A DNA stretch of 28,153 nucleotides, taken from contig JAIOSD010000061.1 in the NCBI GenBank assembly GCA_021107835.1, positions 1 to 28,153 on the forward strand, in the 5' to 3' direction. Shown one piece after another: positions 8,857 through 14,767 of the stretch. Position 1 is the stretch's first letter; each line of letters opens with the position of its first letter. A model generated the notes under the pieces. The model did no database searches, was not told the origin of the DNA, and saw only the letters and a program-made list of their open reading frames with translations. A program made the translations under genes and the position numbers. The stretch is from an archaeon. GTDB lineage: Archaea; Nanobdellota; Nanobdellia; SCGC-AAA011-G17; PNOQ01.

Positions 8857-9791
8857 ACCCATCTTTTTCGTTTATAGATAAAAAATAGAAAAATCATACT
8901 AAAAATCATTAATCCAATCGGGATATAGAATCCATAAGGAAAACCAAAGAAAGGTATTTTTTCAAAATTCATACCCCAAATGCCAGAAATAAGCATAGGA
9001 ATTATTAAAATAGAAGCTACTACAGTAAATAATCTCATTATATCATTCAATCTATTAGATATTGAAGTCATATACATTTCTGAAATACTAGATAATTTTT
9101 CTCTTTGAAAATCAACAGTACTTTCAGCTTGTGTAATTTCAACATGCAATCCATTTAAATCAAGGAAATTTTTATCAGAAATAAATTTACTTGTTTTATT
9201 TTGTAACTTTTCTATAATCCCTTTATTAGAAGTCAAAGCTTTTTTGTAATATGTCAAATGTTTCTTTAAGGGGAATACTTCTTGGATATCATCTACTTGA
9301 CTGTTCAAAACTCTTTCTTCCATCTTATCTATTTTACCATCAAATTTATCCAAGTCAGCATGCAAATTACGATCTATTTCTGAAATAATTTTATAAGTTA
9401 AAAAATCCATTCCTCTGTTAAAAAATTCTTTCCCTTCTTTCGTATGTACTATCTTAAAAAGACTACTCAATGGATTAATCTCTTTGGGATGAATAGTAAT
9501 TAGAAACTTTTTACTCAAAAAAATTCCTAATGGGATGGAATGGTTTTTCCCAGTTAAAGACCTCAAAATAATAAAAGAATAATCCTTTCTATTTGCTAAT
9601 CTAGGAACCTCATGCATATCAACACTATCTTCTAAATCCCTTGAATAGAATTTAAACTTTTTCTCTATTTTTTGTAATTCTTTTTTATCTTTTGTAACTA
9701 CATCAATCCAAACAGATCCTCTTAAAAGATTAACATTACTAAGAGAAACAGGACTTACTTTGCCTCCAGAATATTTAACACACCTAATCAT
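8853..9791 (-). CDS. corA: CorA-family magnesium channel/transporter
   Basis: 312 residues with the CorA layout: a soluble, largely helical cytoplasmic N-terminal region to about residue 250, then two transmembrane helices. The signature GMN is at 273-275, at the end of the first helix (ISGIWGMNFEKIPFFGFPYG), and the second helix runs to about 305, ending in the basic tail YKRKRWV. Family members form pentamers that import Mg2+ or other divalent ions. The gene heads an operon with rlmE, the stop and next start overlapping as ATGA. A TATA box 27 nt before the ATG predicts a leaderless mRNA. Confidence 0.93.
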   Translation of the reverse strand: MIRCVKYSGGKVSPVSLSNVNLLRGSVWIDVVTKDKKELQKIEKKFKFYSRDLEDSVDMHEVPRLANRKDYSFIILRSLTGKNHSIPLGIFLSKKFLITIHPKEINPLSSLFKIVHTKEGKEFFNRGMDFLTYKIISEIDRNLHADLDKFDGKIDKMEERVLNSQVDDIQEVFPLKKHLTYYKKALTSNKGIIEKLQNKTSKFISDKNFLDLNGLHVEITQAESTVDFQREKLSSISEMYMTSISNRLNDIMRLFTVVASILIIPMLISGIWGMNFEKIPFFGFPYGFYIPIGLMIFSMIFLFFIYKRKRWV

Positions 9792-9813
9792 TACACAAAA
9801 ATTTGATTTTATT

Positions 9814-9823
9814 ACTTATAAAT
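9814..9823 (-). promoter_or_regulatory. TATA box of the corA-rlmE operon
   Basis: ATTTATAAGT on the minus strand, centred about 27 nt upstream of the corA ATG. Confidence 0.5.
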
Positions 9824-9876
9824 CTTACTTTTAATTTTCCAATACAAATATATACTAGTTTTTTCAAAATATATAT

Positions 9877-10215
9877 ATGCACACAGGATTTCATCACGTA
9901 AACAAAAGAAAAAGATTATTTGAAAAAGGTCATGAGCCTTATCCGAGTAAGAGTAAATGGAAACACATTTTAGATAAATCAGCGTATTCTATTGGTATTA
10001 TAGGTCCGGTTATGACAATCCCTCAACTTCTTAAGGTATGGATAGAACAAAATGCTGCAGGAGTTTCTCTAATCTCTTGGATTGCTTATTTATTCACAGC
10101 TTTATTTTGGTTAACTTATGCTATTTCACATAAAGAAAAACCATTAATATTCATGTATATTGCATGGATAATTGTTAAAATACCTTTAATAGTGGGAATA
10201 ATTATTTATGGATAA
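9877..10215 (+). CDS. SemiSWEET/PQ-loop family small transporter
   Basis: 112 residues with three predicted transmembrane helices (about 36-54, 65-82 and 88-110) and the PQ-loop signature P49-Q50 in GPVMTIPQLLKVW, followed by NAAGVSLISW. This is the single triple-helix bundle of SemiSWEET proteins, which dimerise and carry sugars across the membrane. An N-terminal extension of about 30 basic residues with several histidines precedes the first helix and is unusual for the family. The gene is divergent from corA and convergent with the next one, ending 2 nt before it. AT-rich sequence with TATA-like stretches around 9846-9875 precedes the ATG. The substrate cannot be predicted. Confidence 0.8.
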   Translation: MHTGFHHVNKRKRLFEKGHEPYPSKSKWKHILDKSAYSIGIIGPVMTIPQLLKVWIEQNAAGVSLISWIAYLFTALFWLTYAISHKEKPLIFMYIAWIIVKIPLIVGIIIYG

Positions 10216-10217
10216 TA

Positions 10218-10775
10218 TCAAACAAAACCTTCTGTTAAAATTCCAATTAATCTACTAGACTTCGATTCTGGTAACTCTTCTCCAAAAACCCGATCTACTT
10301 TTATTTCAGCAGGACCAAAATTAAATAAAGCATAATCCTCAAAACTCATATATTCTTTGCTTAAATCAAACTCATACAAATGATATTCATTATCTAGTTG
10401 TCCAGATGCAATTTTTGTATTATCTGGGCCCCAAATCTCAAAGTAAGCTTCTTCATAATTACCAACTTTTCGCATATAGATAGATAGTTTGCTTATTTTT
10501 TTATTCCATTTTAAAAACAAATAACTATTTTCTTCTTTATTCTTATCAATAGGTTCTAATAAAATATTAGCATCCCCCCCATCTAATAAATCATACAAAA
10601 CGTCGGTTTTCACTTCATCAGTTTCTAATTTGAAAATAGCAGCAGCCAAAGGCGGCTTTCCAAAATCACTAACAACATTTCCAGTATAGACAAAACTTTC
10701 AAGATTTGTTAATCCAATAAATACTAGTGTTAAAATAAATAAACCTAATACCACCCTAATTTTATGATTAAACAT
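10218..10775 (-). CDS. Secreted or membrane-anchored protein of unknown family
   Basis: 185 residues. A basic N-terminus and one hydrophobic helix (about residues 7-24) indicate a signal peptide or anchor. The rest is a soluble, probably beta-rich domain with alternating hydrophobic residues (SYLFLKWNKKISKLSIYM, EAYFEIWGPD), reminiscent of jelly-roll or galactose-binding-type sandwiches, though that is only an impression. No catalytic motif is visible and the mature part has no cysteines, unlike the neighbouring secreted protein. It stands 39 nt downstream of the Cys-rich secreted gene on the same strand and may belong to the same transcript. Confidence 0.65.
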   Translation of the reverse strand: MFNHKIRVVLGLFILTLVFIGLTNLESFVYTGNVVSDFGKPPLAAAIFKLETDEVKTDVLYDLLDGGDANILLEPIDKNKEENSYLFLKWNKKISKLSIYMRKVGNYEEAYFEIWGPDNTKIASGQLDNEYHLYEFDLSKEYMSFEDYALFNFGPAEIKVDRVFGEELPESKSSRLIGILTEGFV

Positions 10776-10814
10776 GAATCTATTTTATAAGCTATCTATA
10801 AATACTTTTTGTTT

Positions 10815-11222
10815 TTATCCCACACAAACCCCATCTAAACACTTACCAGAACAAACATACCAACTACCAACACAAAAATCTTCTTTGTTACAATAGAATT
10901 CCATAACCATGGTTTTATCTTCAGAACAATAGTCTTGCACTTTAGAATCACCCTTTTTACATATTCCTTTCCTAGAATAATCAATTAAATCACTATCCTT
11001 ACAAGTTTTTCCCTTCAAAGATGCTATTTCTTTAGGATTAATATCTTCTAAATGTTCAGTTCCAAAATCAGTAGACTCTTCAGTAAGTTTCAAAACAACA
11101 TCCCCTGTTAAATCAATATATCCATCAAAAAAATCTTTAACATCCTCAATTAAATCATCAAAAGAATAAGCATCAACTACTGGAACCATAAAAAGAATCA
11201 AAACTAAAAATAAATATTTCAT
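10815..11222 (-). CDS. Small secreted cysteine-rich protein
   Basis: 135 residues with a clear signal peptide (MKYLFLVLILFMVPVVDAYS, cleavage probably near residue 18). The mature N-terminal half is acidic. The C-terminal 65 residues hold eight cysteines (TCKDSD, GICKKG, DYCSED, FYCNKE, DFCVG, YVCSGKC, GVCVG), enough for four disulfides. This points to a small disulfide-stabilised extracellular domain; no family is recognised with certainty. Its ATG overlaps the stop of the 55-residue gene as ATGA (11219-11222), so translation is probably coupled to an upstream zinc-ribbon gene, which is odd for a secreted product. Confidence 0.75.
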   Translation of the reverse strand: MKYLFLVLILFMVPVVDAYSFDDLIEDVKDFFDGYIDLTGDVVLKLTEESTDFGTEHLEDINPKEIASLKGKTCKDSDLIDYSRKGICKKGDSKVQDYCSEDKTMVMEFYCNKEDFCVGSWYVCSGKCLDGVCVG

Positions 11223-11386
11223 CTAGCCCCTCTCAAACTCGTACCAATTATAACATCCCTAATAAACTTTCTTAAAACCTTAGCCTTAGATAATTTATCA
11301 ACATCAAAAATAAACTCTAACTCTTTTGTTAATTTCTTTCTTTTCCCTTCCAAAGGGTCATAAATAAAAAAAGTTTCTTCAGTCAT
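11219..11386 (-). CDS. 55-residue unknown protein linked by ATGA overlaps on both sides
   Basis: A short frame from the ATG at 11384-11386 to the TGA at 11219-11221. The start overlaps the stop of the zinc-ribbon gene by 4 nt, and the stop overlaps the start of the Cys-rich secreted gene by 4 nt. This double coupling, in a gap that would otherwise be 160 nt of non-coding DNA, is strong evidence that it is real. The product is basic and helical, beginning MTEETFFIYDPLEGKRKKLT and ending FIRDVIIGTSLRGAR. No family is recognised. It could be a small regulatory or adaptor protein acting with the upstream zinc-ribbon product. Confidence 0.7.
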   Translation of the reverse strand: MTEETFFIYDPLEGKRKKLTKELEFIFDVDKLSKAKVLRKFIRDVIIGTSLRGAR

Positions 11387-11772
11387 CTTGGAAGCACATT
11401 TTCTTTTCGTTTAACATAGCTATCTAAATTAAGTAATCCCTCTGCTAAATCCCTATTCTGGAGTACAACTTCTTGAATTCTTTTAGCAATATCTCCCACC
11501 TCTTCTTGTGTAACTGCTTTAACATCCCCAACATTTTTTGCTGCTTCTTCAAACAAATCAACCAAACTATCAACTCTTTTAGATAATTCACTAATAGATT
11601 TTATTAGGGTTATATTGGTTTGTTGCGTTAAAATAGAAACTTCGATTAGCTTTTTCATTTCAGAACTTTCAGGTTTTTTACTCCCTTCATTTCTACACTT
11701 AACAGAACACCACTTTTTTTGTCTTCCAGTTAGTGCCTTACCGCATCTAGCACACTTTAGTTTCGTAGACAT
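11383..11772 (-). CDS. Zinc-ribbon protein with C-terminal coiled coil
   Basis: 129 residues. The N-terminus carries a zinc-finger pattern C7-x2-C10-x11-C22-x3-C26 (CARCGKALTGRQKKWCSVKC), similar to short ribbons of the MYND/treble-clef or ribosomal type. The remaining 100 residues are helical with heptad-like hydrophobics (ISELSKRVDSLVDLFEEA), suggesting an oligomerising coiled coil. The likely location is cytoplasmic and the partner unknown. It is the first gene of a chain of three linked by ATGA overlaps, and a TATA box lies about 25 nt before its ATG. Confidence 0.75.
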   Translation of the reverse strand: MSTKLKCARCGKALTGRQKKWCSVKCRNEGSKKPESSEMKKLIEVSILTQQTNITLIKSISELSKRVDSLVDLFEEAAKNVGDVKAVTQEEVGDIAKRIQEVVLQNRDLAEGLLNLDSYVKRKENVLPR

Positions 11773-11792
11773 AAATAAAATTATCTTTTAAG

Positions 11793-11802
11793 AATATAAA
11801 AA
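11793..11802 (-). promoter_or_regulatory. TATA box of the zinc-ribbon/secreted-protein operon
   Basis: TTTTTATATT on the minus strand is centred about 25 nt before the ATG at 11772. It sits just beyond the stop of the HTH gene, separating the operon from the TFB unit. Confidence 0.45.
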
Positions 11803-11807
11803 GCTTT

Positions 11808-12083
11808 CTACTCCTCTACAGTTAACGGACCTTCATAATGACCTTCCACACTTACAGATATAGGTTCTCCTGTTGTTGGATGAGTCATATAAGTAAATTC
11901 TTCAATACCATTCTGTTGACAAACACTGTACAAATCATCAAGAAAATTAATATGAGGCGTATTATGACCATTCTCCCAATTATTCACCGTTTGAGGCGTT
12001 CTATCAATCATTACAGCCAATTTAAACTGAGAAATACATAATTCATCTCTAATTCTCTTAGTTAAGTCCTTGTCGTATGGCAT
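11808..12083 (-). CDS. XRE/Cro-type helix-turn-helix protein downstream of TFB
   Basis: 91 residues from the ATG at 12081-12083, one base after the TFB stop; a longer frame would start at 12107 inside TFB and is less likely. Residues about 6-60 form a Cro/CI-like helix-turn-helix (ISQFKLAVMIDRTPQTVNNW, then ENGHNTPHINFLDDL). A 30-residue C-terminal part with EEFTYMTHPTTGEPI follows; its function is unknown. It is presumably a DNA-binding regulator. Its tight placement behind TFB suggests a dedicated regulator made together with the general initiation factor, loosely like MBF1 in concept, but it lacks the zinc ribbon of archaeal MBF1. Confidence 0.75.
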   Translation of the reverse strand: MPYDKDLTKRIRDELCISQFKLAVMIDRTPQTVNNWENGHNTPHINFLDDLYSVCQQNGIEEFTYMTHPTTGEPISVSVEGHYEGPLTVEE

Positions 12084-12084
12084 T

Positions 12085-13020
12085 CTACTCTTCAACAACT
12101 TTTTCAACTTGTTTCTTTTTAACTTCGTCTTCTAAGTCTAACTTCTTCAACAACTCTTTATACCGATTCCGAATTGTAACCTCTGTAACTCCAGCAACAT
12201 CAGCAACCTCACGTTGGGTTCTTTTCTCGTTGTTCATTACAGCAGCAACATATAATGAAGCAGCAGCAATACCAGTTGGTCCACGACCAGAAGTCAATTC
12301 TGCTTTTTGTGCCATCTCTAAAATCTCAACTGCTTTACTTTGAGTTTCAGCAGATAATTTCAATTCAGATGAAAATCTTGGAATATAATCAACAGGATTA
12401 GAAGGTAATATCCTAACACCTAATTCACGCGTTATAAATCTATAGGTACGGCCAATCTCTTTCTTATCAATTCCAGAAGCTTCTGCCAACTCATCCAAAG
12501 TTCTTGGTATTTCATGTCTACGACAAGCAGCATATAATGCCCCTGCAACTACACTTTCCATTGATCTACCCCGAACCAAGCCTCTTTGAACCGCTTGTCT
12601 ATATATCTCGGAACTATCTTCTAAAACAGGATTTGGTAGTTTCAAATAAGAACTTACTCTTTTTAATTCAGCAAGAGCTAATTTAAGATTCCTTTCAATA
12701 GCAGTAGAAATTCTATGTTGCCATTTTTGTAATCGCATATATTTATTCTTAGATTTAGTATTTAATCGTAAAATATCAGCATCAGTACCAATACTAGTCC
12801 CCAAACCACCATCAAATTTAGTAGATGTTATTGGAGCACCAGTTCTTCTTCTTTTACTAGCAGATTCAGAGTCAAATTCTCTCCATTCTTGACCAAAATC
12901 AATCATACGTTCTTCTATAACAAGTCCACAATCCTTACAGATTATTTCGCCTCGTTCATCTTTAGAAATTAAGTTTATACTGCCACATTCAGGGCATTTT
13001 TTTATATAACTTGGGGTCAT
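12085..13020 (-). CDS. tfb: Transcription initiation factor B (TFB)
   Basis: 311 residues from the ATG preceded by a Shine-Dalgarno sequence, typical of archaeal TFB. It bridges TBP-bound TATA boxes and RNA polymerase. The N-terminal zinc ribbon has C9, C12, C28 and C31 (KKCPECGSIN, IICKDCGLV). The B-finger/linker region includes the acidic-aromatic EWREFDSESASKRRRTGAP. Two cyclin-like repeats follow, with repeated blocks RSMESVVAGALYAACRRHEI and GRGPTGIAAASLYVAAVM, and the second ends in a recognition helix region (TQREVADVAGVTEVTIRNRY). A valine-GTG start at 13032 is possible but would place the Shine-Dalgarno sequence inside the gene. An HTH gene follows after 1 nt. Confidence 0.97.
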   Translation of the reverse strand: MTPSYIKKCPECGSINLISKDERGEIICKDCGLVIEERMIDFGQEWREFDSESASKRRRTGAPITSTKFDGGLGTSIGTDADILRLNTKSKNKYMRLQKWQHRISTAIERNLKLALAELKRVSSYLKLPNPVLEDSSEIYRQAVQRGLVRGRSMESVVAGALYAACRRHEIPRTLDELAEASGIDKKEIGRTYRFITRELGVRILPSNPVDYIPRFSSELKLSAETQSKAVEILEMAQKAELTSGRGPTGIAAASLYVAAVMNNEKRTQREVADVAGVTEVTIRNRYKELLKKLDLEDEVKKKQVEKVVEE

Positions 13021-13025
13021 ATTTT

Positions 13026-13033
13026 TCACCACC
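13026..13033 (-). promoter_or_regulatory. Shine-Dalgarno site that decides the TFB start
   Basis: GGTGGTGA on the minus strand lies 5 nt before the ATG at 13018-13020 and overlaps the alternative GTG starts, favouring the ATG. Confidence 0.6.
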
Positions 13034-13050
13034 TATAAAAGGTTCGTAAG

Positions 13051-13084
13051 ATTTATATACTGATTTCTAATTCCCTTTATAAAG
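13051..13084 (-). promoter_or_regulatory. Two candidate TATA boxes for TFB
   Basis: On the minus strand CTTTATAAAG (13075-13084) would start transcripts near 13053 and include the whole Shine-Dalgarno sequence. GTATATAAAT (13051-13060) would start near 13028 and give an almost leaderless mRNA. Which one is used cannot be told. Confidence 0.4.
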
Positions 13085-13111
13085 CTTTCTGTTTCTAAAT
13101 TTTAGAATAAT

Positions 13112-13495
13112 CTACTCACCAACCAAAACAGCATTAATAGCACCTTCTTGCCCAGGACGAGAAGTAATTCTAGCTTTTCCTTTAGAAGTTTCAATAACAG
13201 TGCCTTTAGTCAAAATATTTCTTCTAACAAAATGTCTATTAGCTGGATTCTCTAAAACCTTATCAATCTTAATTTTAGAACTCTTTTTAGTCTTAGGATC
13301 CATTAAATTAATAGTATCGGTAGTCAAAATAACTTCTTTTTTTCCACCCGCCCTTACACGTAGGCTTTTCTTCTTTTCAGCACCAAGTTTAGTTCCAGTA
13401 GGATCTCTACCTAACTCATAAGATTTTTTCTTTCTTAGATCTACATATCTAGATCCACTAGCTTTTCTTCTTGGTCTTGATTGACTAATTGCCAT
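13112..13495 (-). CDS. rps8e: 30S ribosomal protein eS8
   Basis: 127 residues, the normal size for the archaeal eS8 family, a component of the small ribosomal subunit. The family N-terminus SQSRPRRKASGSRYVDLRKK, the block KSYELGRDPTGTKLG and the conserved NPANRHFVRRNILTKGTVIE are all present, ending in SRPGQEGAINAVLVGE. A longer frame adds eight residues upstream, but MAISQSRP is the expected family start and a TATA box lies 28 nt before it, giving a leaderless mRNA. It is divergent from the LSm-eL37 unit. Confidence 0.96.
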   Translation of the reverse strand: MAISQSRPRRKASGSRYVDLRKKKSYELGRDPTGTKLGAEKKKSLRVRAGGKKEVILTTDTINLMDPKTKKSSKIKIDKVLENPANRHFVRRNILTKGTVIETSKGKARITSRPGQEGAINAVLVGE

Positions 13496-13518
13496 GAAAG
13501 TTCTGAGTAAATACACCA

Positions 13519-13528
13519 TTTATATAAC
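13519..13528 (-). promoter_or_regulatory. TATA box of eS8
   Basis: GTTATATAAA on the minus strand is centred about 28 nt before the ATG at 13495; it also argues against the longer upstream start at 13519. Confidence 0.5.
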
Positions 13529-13558
13529 TTTTGTTTTTACAACTCTCATTACCGATAA

Positions 13559-13568
13559 GCTTTTAAAC
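13559..13568 (+). promoter_or_regulatory. Probable TATA box of the LSm-eL37 operon
   Basis: GCTTTTAAAC would set transcription start near 13589, leaving a short leader of about 20 nt before the LSm ATG at 13611. Confidence 0.4.
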
Positions 13569-13610
13569 AAATACATTAAGCTAAATTTTATATTTTGGGG
13601 GTTTTAAAAA

Positions 13611-13838
13611 ATGGAAACAGAAAGTAGACCATTAGACGCATTAAACAAAGCAAGGGGAAGCAGAGTTCTCTTAGAACTAAAAAACGGAAAACAATTTGTT
13701 GGAACACTAAAAGCTTTTGACATCCATATAAACACAGTACTGGATGACGCAGAAGAAAGAGAAAGTGGAGAAACAAAGAGAAAATTAGGAACCGTTTTTG
13801 TTAGAGGAGACACAATAATTTTAATCTCACCAGCATAA
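13611..13838 (+). CDS. LSm/Sm-like RNA-binding protein
   Basis: 75 residues, the standard size of archaeal Sm1-type proteins, which form heptameric rings binding U-rich RNA. Sm motif 1 (GSRVLLELKNGKQFVGTLKAFDIHINTVLDDAEE) and Sm motif 2 (GTVFVRGDTIILISP, with the RGD/N-like turn) are both seen. The gene lies 4 nt before eL37, and the LSm-eL37 pairing is a recurring archaeal arrangement that ties it to RNA and ribosome metabolism. Confidence 0.95.
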   Translation: METESRPLDALNKARGSRVLLELKNGKQFVGTLKAFDIHINTVLDDAEERESGETKRKLGTVFVRGDTIILISPA

Positions 13839-13842
13839 GAAA

Positions 13843-14016
13843 ATGACAAAAGGAACCCCATCTATGGGAAAAAAGTCTGGTAAGAAAAACTTTATCAGAT
13901 GCAGAAGGTGTGGGGGAGCTTCATACCACATTAGAAAAAAGAAATGTAGCAGTTGTGGTTTTGGAGACACAGCTAAACTAAGAACATATTCGTGGCAAAA
14001 AAAGAGTAAAAGATGA
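13843..14016 (+). CDS. rpl37e: 50S ribosomal protein eL37
   Basis: 57 residues, too short for common length cut-offs but unmistakable: MTKGTPSMGKKSGKKNFIRC, then a C2-C2 zinc ribbon with CRRCG (two cysteines) and CSSCGFGDTAKLRTYSWQKK. It is a small zinc-binding protein of the large ribosomal subunit. The start is 4 nt after the LSm stop. Its TGA overlaps the ATG of a downstream 32-residue membrane peptide. Confidence 0.95.
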   Translation: MTKGTPSMGKKSGKKNFIRCRRCGGASYHIRKKKCSSCGFGDTAKLRTYSWQKKSKR

Positions 14017-14111
14017 ACCCAATGTGGAAAAACTTTGGATGGGTACTAAGTATACTATTTATAATACTCCTATTTGTAGTTCTTTTTATGTGGATTAATA
14101 GCTTGAATTAG
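14013..14111 (+). CDS. 32-residue single-pass membrane peptide overlapping eL37
   Basis: A frame starting with an ATG that overlaps the eL37 stop as ATGA (14013-14016) and ending with TAG at 14109-14111. The product begins MNPMWKNFGWVLSILFIILL and continues hydrophobic to a short polar end (MWINSLN), so it is one transmembrane helix with almost nothing else. The coupling geometry matches other real overlaps in this window. No family is recognised; roles in a translocon or membrane complex are only conjecture. The TATA box of tRNA-Val begins 6 nt after its stop. Confidence 0.5.
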   Translation: MNPMWKNFGWVLSILFIILLFVVLFMWINSLN

Positions 14112-14116
14112 AAAGC

Positions 14117-14124
14117 TATAAAAA
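14117..14124 (+). promoter_or_regulatory. TATA box of tRNA-Val
   Basis: TATAAAAA preceded by purine-rich GAAAGC (BRE-like), about 30 nt before the tRNA 5' end. Confidence 0.5.
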
Positions 14125-14149
14125 TTAACTAAAACCAATTTCTTCTAAA

Positions 14150-14221
14150 GGACTCTTGGTCCAGTGGTAGGATACTGCCTTGACGTGGCAGAGGTCGCGA
14201 GTTCGATTCTCGCAGGGTCCA
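14150..14221 (+). tRNA. tRNA-Val (anticodon GAC)
   Basis: A full cloverleaf can be drawn: acceptor GGACTCT/AGGGTCC, D stem GTCC/GGAT, anticodon stem CTGCC/GGCAG around the loop TTGACGT, a 5-nt variable loop, T stem GCGAG/CTCGC with loop TTCGATT, and discriminator A. No CCA is encoded and no intron is present. A T-rich stretch about 20 nt downstream may end transcription. Confidence 0.96.
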
Positions 14222-14358
14222 TATAAAATCAAATCTTAAAATTTCTTTTTATAATCTGATGCCCCGAGCACAATAATTCCCACAGTAATTAAAGAAAATA
14301 CAATTAATATTTTAAATATTATGTTTATTGGTTATATTGGAACACAATTAGAAATCTT

Positions 14359-14366
14359 TTTAAATA
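14359..14366 (+). promoter_or_regulatory. TATA box and strong Shine-Dalgarno for the 97-residue gene
   Basis: TTTAAATA predicts a start near 14390. The leader then carries GAGGGGAT (14410-14417), close to the consensus GAGGTGAT, about 4 nt before the ATG. The rest of the 200-nt gap after tRNA-Val (14222-14358) shows nothing else recognisable. Confidence 0.45.
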
Positions 14367-14421
14367 CCTCATTTTCAAATTAAACTAGCTAAAAAAACAG
14401 CAACTATATGAGGGGATAACA

Positions 14422-14715
14422 ATGAGAACAGAAAGACAAATAAGCGAAACAACATTGTCAGATATATCAACTATCTTATCAGAGCTATCAAAAGATACTG
14501 AAATTTCTTTACACATCAATCCAAACTACCTAGACACACTAAACTTAACTCAGGAATTAAGAACAATACCAGAAAGGGCAAATAGATTTTTAGAGCTAAT
14601 AAGATTCAGTGATCCAAATCCAGAAATAACATATTTAAACACAAGAGATACAACTTCTTACGATATTTATCTAGACAATAAAATAGCACTAACTTTAACC
14701 TACAAAATCCAATAA
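14422..14715 (+). CDS. 97-residue cytoplasmic protein of unknown family
   Basis: 97 residues, no signal peptide, transmembrane helix or cysteine. The first half is polar and helical (SETTLSDISTILSELSKD), and the second half alternates like beta strands and ends TSYDIYLDNKIALTLTYKIQ. No motif is recognised. The well-formed Shine-Dalgarno and TATA signals and codon use like its neighbours support it as real. It has its own promoter and the next gene has another, so it is probably monocistronic. Confidence 0.65.
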   Translation: MRTERQISETTLSDISTILSELSKDTEISLHINPNYLDTLNLTQELRTIPERANRFLELIRFSDPNPEITYLNTRDTTSYDIYLDNKIALTLTYKIQ

Positions 14716-14737
14716 AACCAAGATTTCTATCAAAAGG

Positions 14738-14746
14738 TTTATAAAG
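14738..14746 (+). promoter_or_regulatory. TATA box of the surface-protein operon
   Basis: TTTATAAAG is centred 26 nt before the ATG at 14768, so the transcript is probably leaderless. It would drive both the 655- and 2061-residue genes. Confidence 0.55.
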
Positions 14747-14767
14747 CTAGAAAGGCGATTTTTACTA

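Noticed and set aside
12084..12107. Longer start of the HTH gene inside TFB
   Set aside because: An ATG one base after the TFB stop gives a normal compact operon; the extra eight residues are not part of the HTH domain.
13496..13519. Longer start of eS8 at 13519
   Set aside because: The family begins at MAISQSRP, and the TATA box overlaps the upstream start.
14222..14358. Possible C/D-box small RNA after tRNA-Val because of a CTGATG-like sequence
   Set aside because: No proper C box with a matching D box and no stem closing them could be found.
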